A model generated the notes under the pieces. It did no database searches. It had not been told where the DNA came from and was given only the letters and a program-made list of their open reading frames with translations. Shown here piece by piece: positions 53,948 to 62,234 of a stretch of DNA of 64,000 nucleotides. Both the position numbers and the translations under genes were made by a program. This stretch comes from an uncultured Muribaculaceae bacterium (GTDB taxonomy: Bacteria; Bacteroidota; Bacteroidia; Bacteroidales; Muribaculaceae), in contig CAJTOB010000006.1 of NCBI GenBank assembly GCA_910578035.1, positions 1-64,000 of the forward strand. The letters run 5' to 3'. Position 1 is the stretch's first letter. Every line of letters begins with the position of its first letter.

Positions 53948-54153
53948 TTTACCGACTGGTCGAACTCGGCAAGGATTTTGTTGAGTTCTTCTTCTGTGCG
54001 GGTCAGGCGCGCGCGGCATTCGCTCAGCAGGGTTGCGGCGCGGCGTGTGCGCTCGGCGAGGGTATCGATGTCGCTGTTGTCGGCACGGAGTTGAGCGAGG
54101 ATTTTTTCGAGTTCTGCGAGTGCTTCGGAGTATTTTATATTGCTGTTTTCCAT
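53941..54153 (-). CDS. xseB: Exodeoxyribonuclease VII small subunit
   Basis: A 70-residue helical subunit that, with several copies per XseA, forms exonuclease VII, which degrades single-stranded DNA. The sequence matches the XseB pattern: YSEALAELEKILAQLRADN, then LAERTRRAATLLSECRARL. It follows xseA after 5 nt, confirming the pairing. Confidence 0.93.
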   Translation of the reverse strand: MENSNIKYSEALAELEKILAQLRADNSDIDTLAERTRRAATLLSECRARLTRTEEELNKILAEFDQSVNS

Positions 54154-54158
54154 TGTGT

Positions 54159-55403
54159 TCAGAGGTTGATGGTTGATGTTTTGGTTCGTCCGCCCGCGAA
54201 AGTGGTTGTGATTACAGTGCCGGGCTCGAGGGCGTCGGCTTCTGTCACGGCGTGGCCGTCGACGCGGGTTATGGAGTAGCCGCGTCGCAGAGTCGCTTCG
54301 GGCGAAAGTGTGTTGAGGAGCACGCCAAATGCGTTGAGCCGCTCTGCCGAGCGCACAAAGGTGCTTCGGACTGCGGCCGTGATGGCAGCCGGTATCTCGG
54401 GGCCGAGACGCTGGCGGTTGCGGTCGATGATACTGCGCGCGAGAGCCGGTATGGAGCCCTGGTAATATGCGAGCTGCTGGCGCTGGCCCGATATGCGCTC
54501 GCGGACGAGAGTGAGGATAGCGTCGCCGGTGGCGCGCAGGCGGTCGTAGGCGGCTCCGGCCATTCCGATGAGAGCTTCGGCGGCGGCAGTAGGGGTCTTC
54601 ACGCGGGTGTTGGCTACGTAATCGAGCACCGTCACATCGCGCTCATGGCCTATGCCTACGATTATAGGCAGGGGGAACTGGGCAACGTTTGAGGCGAGGG
54701 TATAGTCGTCGAAAGAGGCGAGGTCGCTCACGGCACCGCCGCCGCGAATCAGGACCACGCAGTCGAATTCGCCGTCGCGGGCTGCAATGGCCTCCAGAGC
54801 CGCCACAACGCTCGGTACGGTGCGCTCGCCCTGCAGGGTGGCCTCGAATAGCTCTGTCTCGAAGCGAAGGCGCTGAGGGTTGTTGTGGAGGTGCTTCATG
54901 AAGTCGCCGTAGCCGGCGGCGCCTCTTGCCGAGATAATGGCGACGCGCACGGGCAGCTGAGGCCACGGCAGGCAGCGGTTCATGTCGAAGACGCCTTCGG
55001 CGCGCAGACGGGCTATGATTTCGTTTCGGCGCCGGGCGAGGTCGCCGACAGTATAGTCGGGATTGATGTCGCTGATGACAAGCGACATGCCGTAGACGGG
55101 GTGATAGTTGGCGTTGACTTTCACCATTATCTTCATGTCGGAGCGCAGGCGCGTGCCCGTGGCGGCATAGAACATTGCTCCGAGGCGCGAGAATGTCGAA
55201 GCCCACATCACGGCGCGGCTCTTGGCCAGAGGCGAGCCCGTGCGCTCGTCTTTCTGCACCAGCTCCATGTAGCAGTGCCCTCCGGAAGAGCGCAAATCGG
55301 AGGTCTCGGCGGTAATCCACACACCTTGGAGCCCGGGAGCGACTGCAATGGCCGACGTCACACGCCGGTTCAGCTCAAGCAAGCTTATAGCCTGTTCTTC
55401 CAT
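54159..55403 (-). CDS. xseA: Exodeoxyribonuclease VII large subunit
   Basis: A 414-residue catalytic subunit of exonuclease VII. An N-terminal OB-fold (about 5-105, SLLELNRRVTSAIA) precedes the nuclease domain: RVAIISARGAAGYGDFM near 152, RGGGAVSDLASFDD near 225, and GIGHERDVTVLDYVAN near 245, all family hallmarks, then a coiled-coil region and a short end segment RRGYSITR. The ATG at 55403 is preferred over a GTG one codon earlier. Its start overlaps the DUF3256 gene by 29 nt. Confidence 0.94.
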   Translation of the reverse strand: MEEQAISLLELNRRVTSAIAVAPGLQGVWITAETSDLRSSGGHCYMELVQKDERTGSPLAKSRAVMWASTFSRLGAMFYAATGTRLRSDMKIMVKVNANYHPVYGMSLVISDINPDYTVGDLARRRNEIIARLRAEGVFDMNRCLPWPQLPVRVAIISARGAAGYGDFMKHLHNNPQRLRFETELFEATLQGERTVPSVVAALEAIAARDGEFDCVVLIRGGGAVSDLASFDDYTLASNVAQFPLPIIVGIGHERDVTVLDYVANTRVKTPTAAAEALIGMAGAAYDRLRATGDAILTLVRERISGQRQQLAYYQGSIPALARSIIDRNRQRLGPEIPAAITAAVRSTFVRSAERLNAFGVLLNTLSPEATLRRGYSITRVDGHAVTEADALEPGTVITTTFAGGRTKTSTINL

Positions 55404-56022
55404 CACTTTTTTCGGTGAATTTACCGCCGGAGAGGCGCATTTCTATATTCTGCCTGAGCAGACGGAGGCCTTCGGGCCGGTCTGCGTCGGTGTAGTATGC
55501 CGGTGTGGTGTCGGTGAAGCGGAAGAGTGCGGTCTCAGGGTCGAATTCGGCTCTCACGAACAAGTATTCGGGCATTTCGGCTGTTTTGAGCTCCTTGCGT
55601 CGCGCCGGGTCGGCAAACTGAGCTATGCCGGGCATGGAAAGCGAGGGCAGCTCTGTCCAATCTGTAGCGCGGAACAAGCGTATGCTGCTGTCGGCCACCG
55701 GGGTAAGGACAGTCTCGATTACAGCGATGACGGTGTCGCGGCCGTTGGCTACGAGGGCTATCTGCATGGAGGCGTCGCGGCTCAGCTCGATTGTCATGGC
55801 GCGGTCGGTCAGGGCGGTGATGCGCGAACGGCCTCCGAGGGTGTTTGCCGAGGGTGTCGGCAGGCCGCTGTTGAAATAGTCGAGCATGTCGAGCCTCGTA
55901 TTGGTCTGGAGCAGCGGCACGACTGTTGCCGGCGCCTCTTTGAAGACGTCGGCCGCCGTGCGGGCTTCAGCGGTGAGGGCGGCGCATGCTGCTGCTACGA
56001 GAATGAGAGCTTTCAGGTTCAC
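55375..56022 (-). CDS. DUF3256-family exported protein
   Basis: A 215-residue protein with signal peptide MNLKALILVAAACAALTAEA. It begins with a segment (DVFKEAPATVVPLLQTNTRL) and pattern (LDYFNSG) that match the Bacteroidetes-only DUF3256 family; function unknown. It probably faces the periplasm. It overlaps the helicase stop by 4 nt upstream and xseA by 29 nt downstream, so helicase, DUF3256, xseA and xseB form one tight operon. Confidence 0.78.
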   Translation of the reverse strand: MNLKALILVAAACAALTAEARTAADVFKEAPATVVPLLQTNTRLDMLDYFNSGLPTPSANTLGGRSRITALTDRAMTIELSRDASMQIALVANGRDTVIAVIETVLTPVADSSIRLFRATDWTELPSLSMPGIAQFADPARRKELKTAEMPEYLFVRAEFDPETALFRFTDTTPAYYTDADRPEGLRLLRQNIEMRLSGGKFTEKSDGRTGYKLA

Positions 56023-57731
56023 TGCTTTTTATATTTTTTCTTTGTCTTGCGTTCGGACGTACGGGCATAGTCGCGTTCGGGGTCGGCAATCTCGCTGAAG
56101 ACGCGCTTGCCGAAGAATTCGAGACCTTTTAGGGCCGCCACCACACGCTTGGCATCTGCTTTCTTGACGTCGAAAAGCGAGTAAGAGGGCAGGAGGTCGA
56201 TGCGGCCTACGTCTACACGGCGTCCTTCGACATTCTTGTTGAGCATGTCGATGACGTTGCCGGCGAAGAAGCCGTCGGCCTTGCCGAGATTGACATATAT
56301 ACGTGCCATACCGCGCTCGGCGGTGCGGCGGTCTTTCTCGCGGTCGGTGGGGTGTTCTTTGGTCTGGCGTTCCTTGCCTTTCTTTTCCTTGGCCGGTTTT
56401 TCGTCGATAAAATCGATGTTGGGGGCGTCTTTATAGTAGTTGAGCAGACGGTTGAACTCAAGTGAGAGCACGCGCTTGAGGAGGTCTTCGGTCGAGAGCC
56501 ACGACAGTTTCTTGATGACGCCGGGCAGATAGCGGTTGATTTCCTCTTCGTTGACCTCGACGCGCTCGAGACGGTCGGCGAGGTTGTAGAGCTGCTTCTC
56601 GATGATGTGCTCCGGGGTGGGCACTTCCTTGCGCTCGAACTTTTTGCCGATTATGCGCTCTATTTCGCGGAGTTTGCCTTTTTCGCGCGAGTGGATAATG
56701 GCTATGGATACGCCTGTCTTTCCGGCGCGGCCTGTTCGGCCTGAGCGGTGGGTGTAGACGGCGGTGTCGTCGGGCAGACCGTAGTTTATCACATGGGTGA
56801 GGTCGTCGACGTCGAGCCCGCGCGCTGCCACATCGGTGGCGACGAGGAGGGTGATGACGCCGTCGCGGAATTTTTTCATCACAATGTCGCGCTGCTGCTG
56901 GCTGAGGTCGCCGTGGAGGGCGTCGGCGTTGTAGCCGTCGGCAATGAGGTGGTCGGCGATTTCCTGGGTATCGCGGCGGGTGCGGCAGAATACGATGGCG
57001 TAGATGTTGGGAGAGTTGTCGGCTATGCGCTTAAGAGCGAGGTATTTGTCGCGCGCGTTTACCATATAGTATATGTGGCGTACATTTTTGGCGCCTTCAT
57101 TGCGGGTGCCTATCACTATTTCCTCGGGCTTGTTCATGAAGCGCTTGGAAATGCGGGCTACTTCGGCCGGCATCGTAGCCGAGAACATCAGCATCTTGCG
57201 GTCTTCGGGCACGTGCGACAGGATATCGTTGATAGAATCGACGAATCCCATGTTAAGCATTTCGTCAGCTTCGTCGAGCACTACGGTGTGTACGTGCTGG
57301 AGTTTTACGACGCCGCGATTGATAAGGTCGATAAGTCGGCCGGGAGTCGCTACTATAATCTGTACGCCCTTGCGGAGCGCACGAATCTGGCTCTCGATGC
57401 TCGAGCCGCCGTAGACAGGCAGTATCTCGAGTTGAGGCACATATTTTGAGAAATCGGCGAGGTCGCCGGCTATCTGCAGGCATAGCTCGCGGGTTGGGGC
57501 GAGAATCAGGGCCTGCGGTTCGGCGCGGTCAAGGTCTACGCGCTGTATAAGAGGCAGCCCGAATGCAGCCGTCTTGCCGGTACCTGTCTGTGCGAGAGCC
57601 ACAAGGTCGTGGTCTCCGTTGAGGAGAACGGGTATCACTTTCTCCTGTACTGGCATAGGGGTTTCGAACCCCATTTCGGCAATGCCCTTGAGTAAGTCGG
57701 GGCGCACGCCTAATTCTTCGAAATTCAGCAT
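56019..57731 (-). CDS. deaD: DEAD-box RNA helicase with DbpA-type RNA-binding domain
   Basis: A 570-residue ATP-dependent RNA helicase. Motif I AQTGTGKT lies at 47-54, then LDEADEML, SATMP and HRSGRTGRAG in order across the two RecA-like domains (about 1-370). A basic KEKKGKERQTKEH linker leads to a C-terminal DbpA-type RNA-binding domain (about 475-550, ARIYVNLGKADGFFAGN). Such proteins remodel ribosomal RNA or mRNA structure, often in the cold. The ATG at 57731 starts the canonical MLNFEELGV. A longer frame upstream has no family match and runs through a hairpin. Confidence 0.92.
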   Translation of the reverse strand: MLNFEELGVRPDLLKGIAEMGFETPMPVQEKVIPVLLNGDHDLVALAQTGTGKTAAFGLPLIQRVDLDRAEPQALILAPTRELCLQIAGDLADFSKYVPQLEILPVYGGSSIESQIRALRKGVQIIVATPGRLIDLINRGVVKLQHVHTVVLDEADEMLNMGFVDSINDILSHVPEDRKMLMFSATMPAEVARISKRFMNKPEEIVIGTRNEGAKNVRHIYYMVNARDKYLALKRIADNSPNIYAIVFCRTRRDTQEIADHLIADGYNADALHGDLSQQQRDIVMKKFRDGVITLLVATDVAARGLDVDDLTHVINYGLPDDTAVYTHRSGRTGRAGKTGVSIAIIHSREKGKLREIERIIGKKFERKEVPTPEHIIEKQLYNLADRLERVEVNEEEINRYLPGVIKKLSWLSTEDLLKRVLSLEFNRLLNYYKDAPNIDFIDEKPAKEKKGKERQTKEHPTDREKDRRTAERGMARIYVNLGKADGFFAGNVIDMLNKNVEGRRVDVGRIDLLPSYSLFDVKKADAKRVVAALKGLEFFGKRVFSEIADPERDYARTSERKTKKKYKKQ

Positions 57732-57747
57732 ATAAAATAATTTAATA

Positions 57748-57769
57748 ACCACAGGCTGATGCCTGTGGT
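57748..57769. repeat. 9-bp hairpin in the leader region of the helicase gene
   Basis: ACCACAGGC pairs perfectly with GCCTGTGGT around a TGAT loop. On the helicase mRNA strand it is followed by an AU-rich stretch to the ATG. It could terminate the DUF2007 message or act as a 5' leader element of the helicase. Confidence 0.55.
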
Positions 57770-57819
57770 ATGTATGTGTTTTTGCCAATAAAACGCTTTC
57801 GCAAGCCGCTTTGTTGGCT

Positions 57820-58044
57820 TCAGTTGTCGCCGTGTTCGCGCAGTAGGTCTGCCGCACGCCCGGCGTCGGCTTCGGCAACGTAGAGGCGCACGGGCGCCCA
57901 TGTGGCGCCTGCGCCGTAGAGAGTAGACATGGCATCGTCCATCACATGGCATGCTATGCCGTTGTTTTCAAGCATGCCGGCGGCGATGGCGGCATCGCGC
58001 GAGTTGGTGAATTCGGCCACCACCACCGGTGCATTCCCTTTCAT
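57820..58044 (-). CDS. DUF2007-family small protein
   Basis: A 74-residue protein of the DUF2007 (putative signal transducing protein) family, a small ferredoxin-like fold: VVVAEFTNSRDAAIAAGMLENNGI, then VRLYVAEADAGRAADLL. Function is not established. It overlaps the tyrS stop by 4 nt (ATGA on the minus strand), so tyrS and this gene are coupled. Confidence 0.8.
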   Translation of the reverse strand: MKGNAPVVVAEFTNSRDAAIAAGMLENNGIACHVMDDAMSTLYGAGATWAPVRLYVAEADAGRAADLLREHGDN

Positions 58045-59336
58045 CGTGCTATGATAAGGAAATATTGCTTCTTGCCCTTCTGCACGATTATATATTTGCC
58101 GTCGAGCAGCATTTCGGGCGAAGCGGCAATCTGCGGGTCGGTCACTTTCTCCTTGTTGATAGAGAAACCTCCGCCCTGCACGAGTTTGCGCATTTCGGCC
58201 TTGGAGGGGAATACGGCGGCCTTTTCGGTGAGAAGGTCGGCCATGCGGATTCCGGCTTCGATGTCGGCGCGGCTTACCTCGAAGGTGGGCACGCCGTCAA
58301 ACACGTCGAGCAGGGTGGCCTCGTCGAGCTTGCGGAGGGCGTCGGCGGCCTTGTTGCTGAAAAGTATCTGCGAGGCTTCGACGGCTGCTTCGTAGTCGGC
58401 GGCAGAGTGCACCATGGTGGTGATTTCCTGTGCCAGGCGCTTCTGGAGGGGGCGGCGTCCGGGGTCTTCGGCCTGCTCGGCTACGAGAGCTTCGATTTCC
58501 TCACGCGAGAGGGCTGTGAAAATCTTGATATACTTTTCGGCGTCGGCGTCCGATACGTTGAGCCAGAACTGGTAGAACTTGTAGGGCGAAGTGCGGGCGC
58601 GGTCGAGCCATACGTTTCCGCTTTCGGTCTTGCCGAATTTGCCGCCGTCGGCCTTGGTGATGAGGGGGCAGGTGAGCGCGAAGGCGTCGTCCTTGCCTTC
58701 GATGCGGCGGATAAGCTCGGTGCCCGTAGTCATGTTGCCCCACTGGTCGGAACCGCCCAGCTGCAGACGGCAGCCTTTGTCCTTGTAGAGGTGCAGGAAG
58801 TCGTAGCCCTGCAGAAGCTGATATGAAAATTCGGTGAACGACATGCCTTCGCGGCTTTCGCCCGAGAGACGTTTTTTCACAGAATCCTTTGCCATCATAT
58901 AGTTGACGGTGATGTGCTTGCCGACGTCGCGGATAAAGTCGAGGAAGGAGAACTGCTTCATCCAGTCGTAGTTGTTGACGAGCTCGGCGGCATTGGGCGC
59001 GTCGGAGTCGAAATCGAGGAATTTGGCGAGCTGAGCCTTGATAGCCTCCTGATTGTGGCGGAGTGTGGGCTCGTCAATGAGCTTGCGCTCCTGGCTCTTC
59101 ATGGAGGGGTCGCCAATCATGCCTGTGGCGCCGCCGATGAGCGCGATGGGCTTGTGGCCCGAACGCTGGAAGTGCTTGAGCATCATCACGCCGACGAGGT
59201 GGCCGATGTGGAGGCTGTCGGCTGTGGGGTCGATGCCGAGATAGGCTGTGGCCATGCCCTCGGCGAGCATTTTATCTGTTCCGGGCATGACAGTGTGAAT
59301 CATGCCGCGCCAGGTGAGTTCTTCTATGAAATCCAT
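58041..59336 (-). CDS. tyrS: Tyrosyl-tRNA synthetase
   Basis: A 431-residue class I aminoacyl-tRNA synthetase that charges tRNA-Tyr. The HIGH motif is at residues 43-46 (LHIGHL) and the KMSKS counterpart is KFGKT at 233-237. GGSDQWGN at 194-201 is the tyrosine/ATP-binding segment. A C-terminal S4-like RNA-binding domain follows (about 345-431). No T-box leader is seen. It is the first gene of a pair with DUF2007. Confidence 0.95.
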   Translation of the reverse strand: MDFIEELTWRGMIHTVMPGTDKMLAEGMATAYLGIDPTADSLHIGHLVGVMMLKHFQRSGHKPIALIGGATGMIGDPSMKSQERKLIDEPTLRHNQEAIKAQLAKFLDFDSDAPNAAELVNNYDWMKQFSFLDFIRDVGKHITVNYMMAKDSVKKRLSGESREGMSFTEFSYQLLQGYDFLHLYKDKGCRLQLGGSDQWGNMTTGTELIRRIEGKDDAFALTCPLITKADGGKFGKTESGNVWLDRARTSPYKFYQFWLNVSDADAEKYIKIFTALSREEIEALVAEQAEDPGRRPLQKRLAQEITTMVHSAADYEAAVEASQILFSNKAADALRKLDEATLLDVFDGVPTFEVSRADIEAGIRMADLLTEKAAVFPSKAEMRKLVQGGGFSINKEKVTDPQIAASPEMLLDGKYIIVQKGKKQYFLIIAR

Positions 59337-59344
59337 CTTATTAA

Positions 59345-59376
59345 GCTGTTGGGTTGTCGGGCTGACGGGCTGTTGG
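59345..59376. repeat. Octamer repeat tract
   Basis: Four 8-base units in tandem: GCTGTTGG, GTTGTCGG, GCTGACGG, GCTGTTGG. Related sequence GTCGGGCTGACAGG appears on the minus strand at 48896-48909. It lies upstream of tyrS, followed by an AT-rich stretch (59391-59424) with TTAATTT-type units. Confidence 0.6.
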
Positions 59377-59424
59377 GCCAGAGAGCCAACAATTCTTAAT
59401 TTTAAATTATTAATTTTTAATTCT

Positions 59425-59898
59425 TTAAAATTCTATGAAGGCGAGGGGAAGGAGAGCCTGAACCGAAGAGAGGCGGTAGACCTCTTCTGCGCCGGCGAGC
59501 AATACGGGCACGTGGTGCCCCGCCAGTTTCTCATATTCGAGAAGTGCCTGGCGGCAAGCGCCGCAGGGTGCGGTTGGTTGTGCTGTCGGGAAGCCGTCGG
59601 TGCCTATGGCGGCGATGGCTATCATCTCGAAAGCAACGCCCGGATAGTTGGCTCCGGCCCAGTAACAGGCTGAGCGCTCGGCGCATGTGCCCGAAGGATA
59701 TGCCGCGTTCTCCTGGTTGGCACCCGTGGCGATCTCACCGTTGGCCAGCAGGATAGCCGCGCCGACCTTGAAGTGGCTGTAAGGAGCGTAAGAGCCCTTC
59801 AGGGCTGCCTGCGCGGCCTCGACCAAACGGCGCTCGGTGGCGTCGAGTTCGGCGTAGGTCATTGCCTTTATCGGTGTGATTATTTCTATATCTTTCAT
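59425..59898 (-). CDS. cdd: Cytidine deaminase
   Basis: A 157-residue zinc enzyme that converts cytidine and deoxycytidine to uridine and deoxyuridine for pyrimidine salvage. The zinc and catalytic residues are in TCAERSACY (Cys, Glu) and PCGACRQ (two Cys), as in tetrameric homologues. The ATG at 59898 is used because a consensus promoter sits at 59916-59947; a longer frame to 59976 would cross it. Confidence 0.93.
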   Translation of the reverse strand: MKDIEIITPIKAMTYAELDATERRLVEAAQAALKGSYAPYSHFKVGAAILLANGEIATGANQENAAYPSGTCAERSACYWAGANYPGVAFEMIAIAAIGTDGFPTAQPTAPCGACRQALLEYEKLAGHHVPVLLAGAEEVYRLSSVQALLPLAFIEF

Positions 59899-59915
59899 TT
59901 TCAAATATATTTTTG

Positions 59916-59947
59916 CAAAAATAGTTCTTTTTCCATTATAAACCAAA
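59916..59947 (-). promoter_or_regulatory. Bacteroidetes-type promoter for cdd
   Basis: On the minus strand TTTG (59947-59944), 20 nt, then TATTTTTG (59923-59916), a full consensus match. The expected leader is about 10 nt. Confidence 0.75.
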
Positions 59948-59991
59948 TTCGCCACAGGGTCGGTTCTGAAACTCAAAAAAAAGGGCTAAAA

Positions 59992-60023
59992 TTTTTATAT
60001 TTGGCGGAGAAAGCGTATTTTTG
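59992..60023 (+). promoter_or_regulatory. Bacteroidetes-type promoter for the TPR protein gene
   Basis: TATTTTTG at 60016-60023 is an exact -7 match; TTTT at 59992-59995, 20 nt upstream, matches TTTG with one mismatch. It is divergent from the cdd promoter. Confidence 0.55.
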
Positions 60024-60103
60024 CAAGCTGAAAGCGGAGTGTCTCCGCATGTGCCTCCGCGCACGCCCCCGAATAGCATAAAAAACGAAACCAGACAATA
60101 TCA

Positions 60104-60751
60104 ATGGAAAAGAAAACTCCCGCCACCGAGCAAATCGAACAGGCCGAAGACATCGTTGCAAAAGCACGCGCCAACAAGAAAACCTTAGTAGGTGTTTCGG
60201 TAGCCCTCGTGGTTGTAATCGCAGCCGTACTCGTATGGCTTCTCGTAGCCCAGTCGGGCAGCCGCAAGGCCGACGAGCTCATTGCCCGCGCCGACGCAGC
60301 CCAGAACGACTCTATAGCACTTTCGCTTTATGCCGACGCTGCGAAGGCCGGTTACAAGAGCGGCAACCGTGCCAAGGCCGAAATGGGTATCCGTCTCTAT
60401 CGCGAAGGCAAATATGAGGAGGCTCTCAAATATCTCGACGACGCCTCGCTTGACGATGAAATCGCCGCCGCCGGCGTATATACCCTTCAGGGCGACTGCC
60501 ACGTTAACCTCGACCAGCTCGACCAGGCTCTCAAATGCTACAACAAGGCAATCTCCAAGGCCGACAAGAACCCCGAAATCGTGCCTTTCGTTCTCATAAA
60601 GGAAGCCAACATCTATCGCGCGCAGGAGAAGTATGCCGATGAGGCAAAGGCCTACAAGACCATCCTCGACGACTATCCCACTTATGTGGCAACCACCCGC
60701 GTAGACATCAAGAAGTACTACGAGCGCGCCCTTGCTTCTCAGAACCAATAA
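60104..60751 (+). CDS. Membrane-anchored TPR protein (YfgM-like)
   Basis: A 215-residue protein with a cytoplasmic acidic start, one membrane helix (about 27-50, TLVGVSVALVVVIAAVLVWL) and a periplasmic domain of tetratricopeptide repeats (about 60-210, with LKYLDDASLDDE, ALKCYNKAISKA and AKAYKTILDDYP). The layout is that of YfgM, which pairs with the periplasmic folding machinery in E. coli; no partner is encoded here, so that role is inference. It ends in a strong terminator. Confidence 0.82.
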   Translation: MEKKTPATEQIEQAEDIVAKARANKKTLVGVSVALVVVIAAVLVWLLVAQSGSRKADELIARADAAQNDSIALSLYADAAKAGYKSGNRAKAEMGIRLYREGKYEEALKYLDDASLDDEIAAAGVYTLQGDCHVNLDQLDQALKCYNKAISKADKNPEIVPFVLIKEANIYRAQEKYADEAKAYKTILDDYPTYVATTRVDIKKYYERALASQNQ

Positions 60752-60772
60752 GAATATCAAAAGCCATAACTC

Positions 60773-60806
60773 AAAAAGGGCGTCTGCATCTGCAGTCGCC
60801 CTTTTT
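60773..60806 (+). terminator. Rho-independent terminator after the TPR gene
   Basis: A 10-bp stem (60773-60782 with 60797-60806) crowned by an inner CTGCA/TGCAG stem, ending in five T. Confidence 0.88.
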
Positions 60807-60839
60807 ATGCAATAAATACATAATTCATAATTAAAAACC

Positions 60840-62183
60840 GTGGATAGGCTTGAGGAATTGGCAAATAAGCCTGTGGGGCGGCTGCTGTGGCAGTATAGCG
60901 TGCCGGCTGTGGTCGGTATGCTTGTGATGGCTCTGTATAATGTTGTAGACCGTATATTTATCGGCCAGTGGGTGGGGCCCGACGCTATAGCGGGTCTTGC
61001 CGTCACGTTTCCGATAATGAATCTGGCGACGGCAATCGGTGTGCTCGTCGGCGTGGGCGCATCGTCGCGGGTGTCGATAGTTCTCGGCGGGGGCGACAAG
61101 CGCCAGGCCGAGTTGCTGCTCGGCAATGCCATGACACTCACACTTGTCAATGCCGGCATATACATATTGGTGTTTTCGGTCTTTATAGATGAAATGCTGC
61201 GTGCTTTCGGCGCCAGCGACGCCACGTTGCCCTACGGGCGCGAGTATATGCTCACGCTAATGCCGGGGCTCCTGCTTACCAACATCGCCTTCGGCTTCAA
61301 CAATATAATGCGCGCGTCGGGCTATCCCAAACGGGCCATGGCGACGATGCTTCTTGGTGCGGTGGTAAATGTGGTGCTCGACCCGATATTTATCCGCGTG
61401 CTCGACATGGGCATTGTCGGCGCCGCTATTGCCACCGATGTTGCCATGGCCGCTTCGGCATGCTTTGTGATGGCTCACTTCGGGCGCCGCGATGTGTCGC
61501 TCCGCTTCCGCCGCGGCACCTACGGGCTCAAATGGAGCATCATCTGGGGCATCGTAAGCATTGGCGCGGCTCCGGCGCTTGTCAACGCCGCCTCCTGCGC
61601 CATCAATGCCATCGTCAACCGCTCGCTCAGCGAGTGGGGCGGCGACCGGGCAATCGGTGCGGCAGGCATCATGATTACATTCACATCGCTGCTCGTTACC
61701 GTAGTGCTTGGCATCTGCCAGGGCATGCAGCCGATAGTGGGATATAACTACGGCGCGAAACAGATGCACCGTCTCAAGCGTGCTTACTGGCTGGCTGTCG
61801 GAGTATCGTCGGTCATCACTCTGGCTGGTGCTCTCTTCGGGCTTTTCTTTCCGTCGGCAGTGGCGCGGGCATTCACGTCCGACGCCGACCTCATCGCAGC
61901 CAGCGACCGCGCCCTCAGCCTCTGTCTGCTGTGCTTTCCTTTCGTGGGTTTCCAGGTAATATCGACGGCATTTTTCCAGAGCATAGGCAAGGCAGGAAAG
62001 TCGATTTTCCTCAGTCTTTCGCGTCAGGTGATATTCCTGATTCCGCTTTTGTTGTGGCTCCCGGGCCGTTTTGGGGTAGAAGGAGTCTGGGGCTCGTTCC
62101 CGGTATCCGATTTTGCCGCCACGGTAGCCACGGTATTCATGATAGCGTGGGAATTCCGCCGGCTTTCTCGCCGGAATGCATAA
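60840..62183 (+). CDS. MATE-family multidrug/metabolite exporter
   Basis: A 447-residue cation-coupled exporter of the MATE family with about 12 membrane helices. The two MatE halves start near residues 15 and 240. The first carries YNVVDRIFIGQWVGPDAIAG and the second GICQGMQPIVGYNYGAKQ. A GTG start at 60840 gives the typical LANKPVGRLLWQYSVP N-terminus. Substrate unknown. It ends at a bidirectional terminator shared with the convergent surface-protein gene. Confidence 0.92.
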   Translation: MDRLEELANKPVGRLLWQYSVPAVVGMLVMALYNVVDRIFIGQWVGPDAIAGLAVTFPIMNLATAIGVLVGVGASSRVSIVLGGGDKRQAELLLGNAMTLTLVNAGIYILVFSVFIDEMLRAFGASDATLPYGREYMLTLMPGLLLTNIAFGFNNIMRASGYPKRAMATMLLGAVVNVVLDPIFIRVLDMGIVGAAIATDVAMAASACFVMAHFGRRDVSLRFRRGTYGLKWSIIWGIVSIGAAPALVNAASCAINAIVNRSLSEWGGDRAIGAAGIMITFTSLLVTVVLGICQGMQPIVGYNYGAKQMHRLKRAYWLAVGVSSVITLAGALFGLFFPSAVARAFTSDADLIAASDRALSLCLLCFPFVGFQVISTAFFQSIGKAGKSIFLSLSRQVIFLIPLLLWLPGRFGVEGVWGSFPVSDFAATVATVFMIAWEFRRLSRRNA

Positions 62184-62217
62184 AAAAACCGTGCAGACAT
62201 TCTCTGCACGGTTTTTT
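62183..62217. terminator. Bidirectional Rho-independent terminator
   Basis: A perfect 15-bp stem (62183-62197 with 62203-62217) with a 5-nt loop, with A-run and T-run on either side. It separates the convergent MATE and RCC1/LRR genes. Confidence 0.9.
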
Positions 62218-62234
62218 AATCTATCTATGTAGCC

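Noticed and set aside
57732..57935. 68-codon N-terminal extension of the helicase
   Set aside because: It crosses the hairpin at 57748-57769 and overlaps the DUF2007 gene in another frame; homologues start at MLNFEELG.
59345..59424. tRNA or small RNA gene before tyrS
   Set aside because: No cloverleaf arms or CCA-compatible acceptor pairing; the sequence is explained by octamer and AT-rich repeats.
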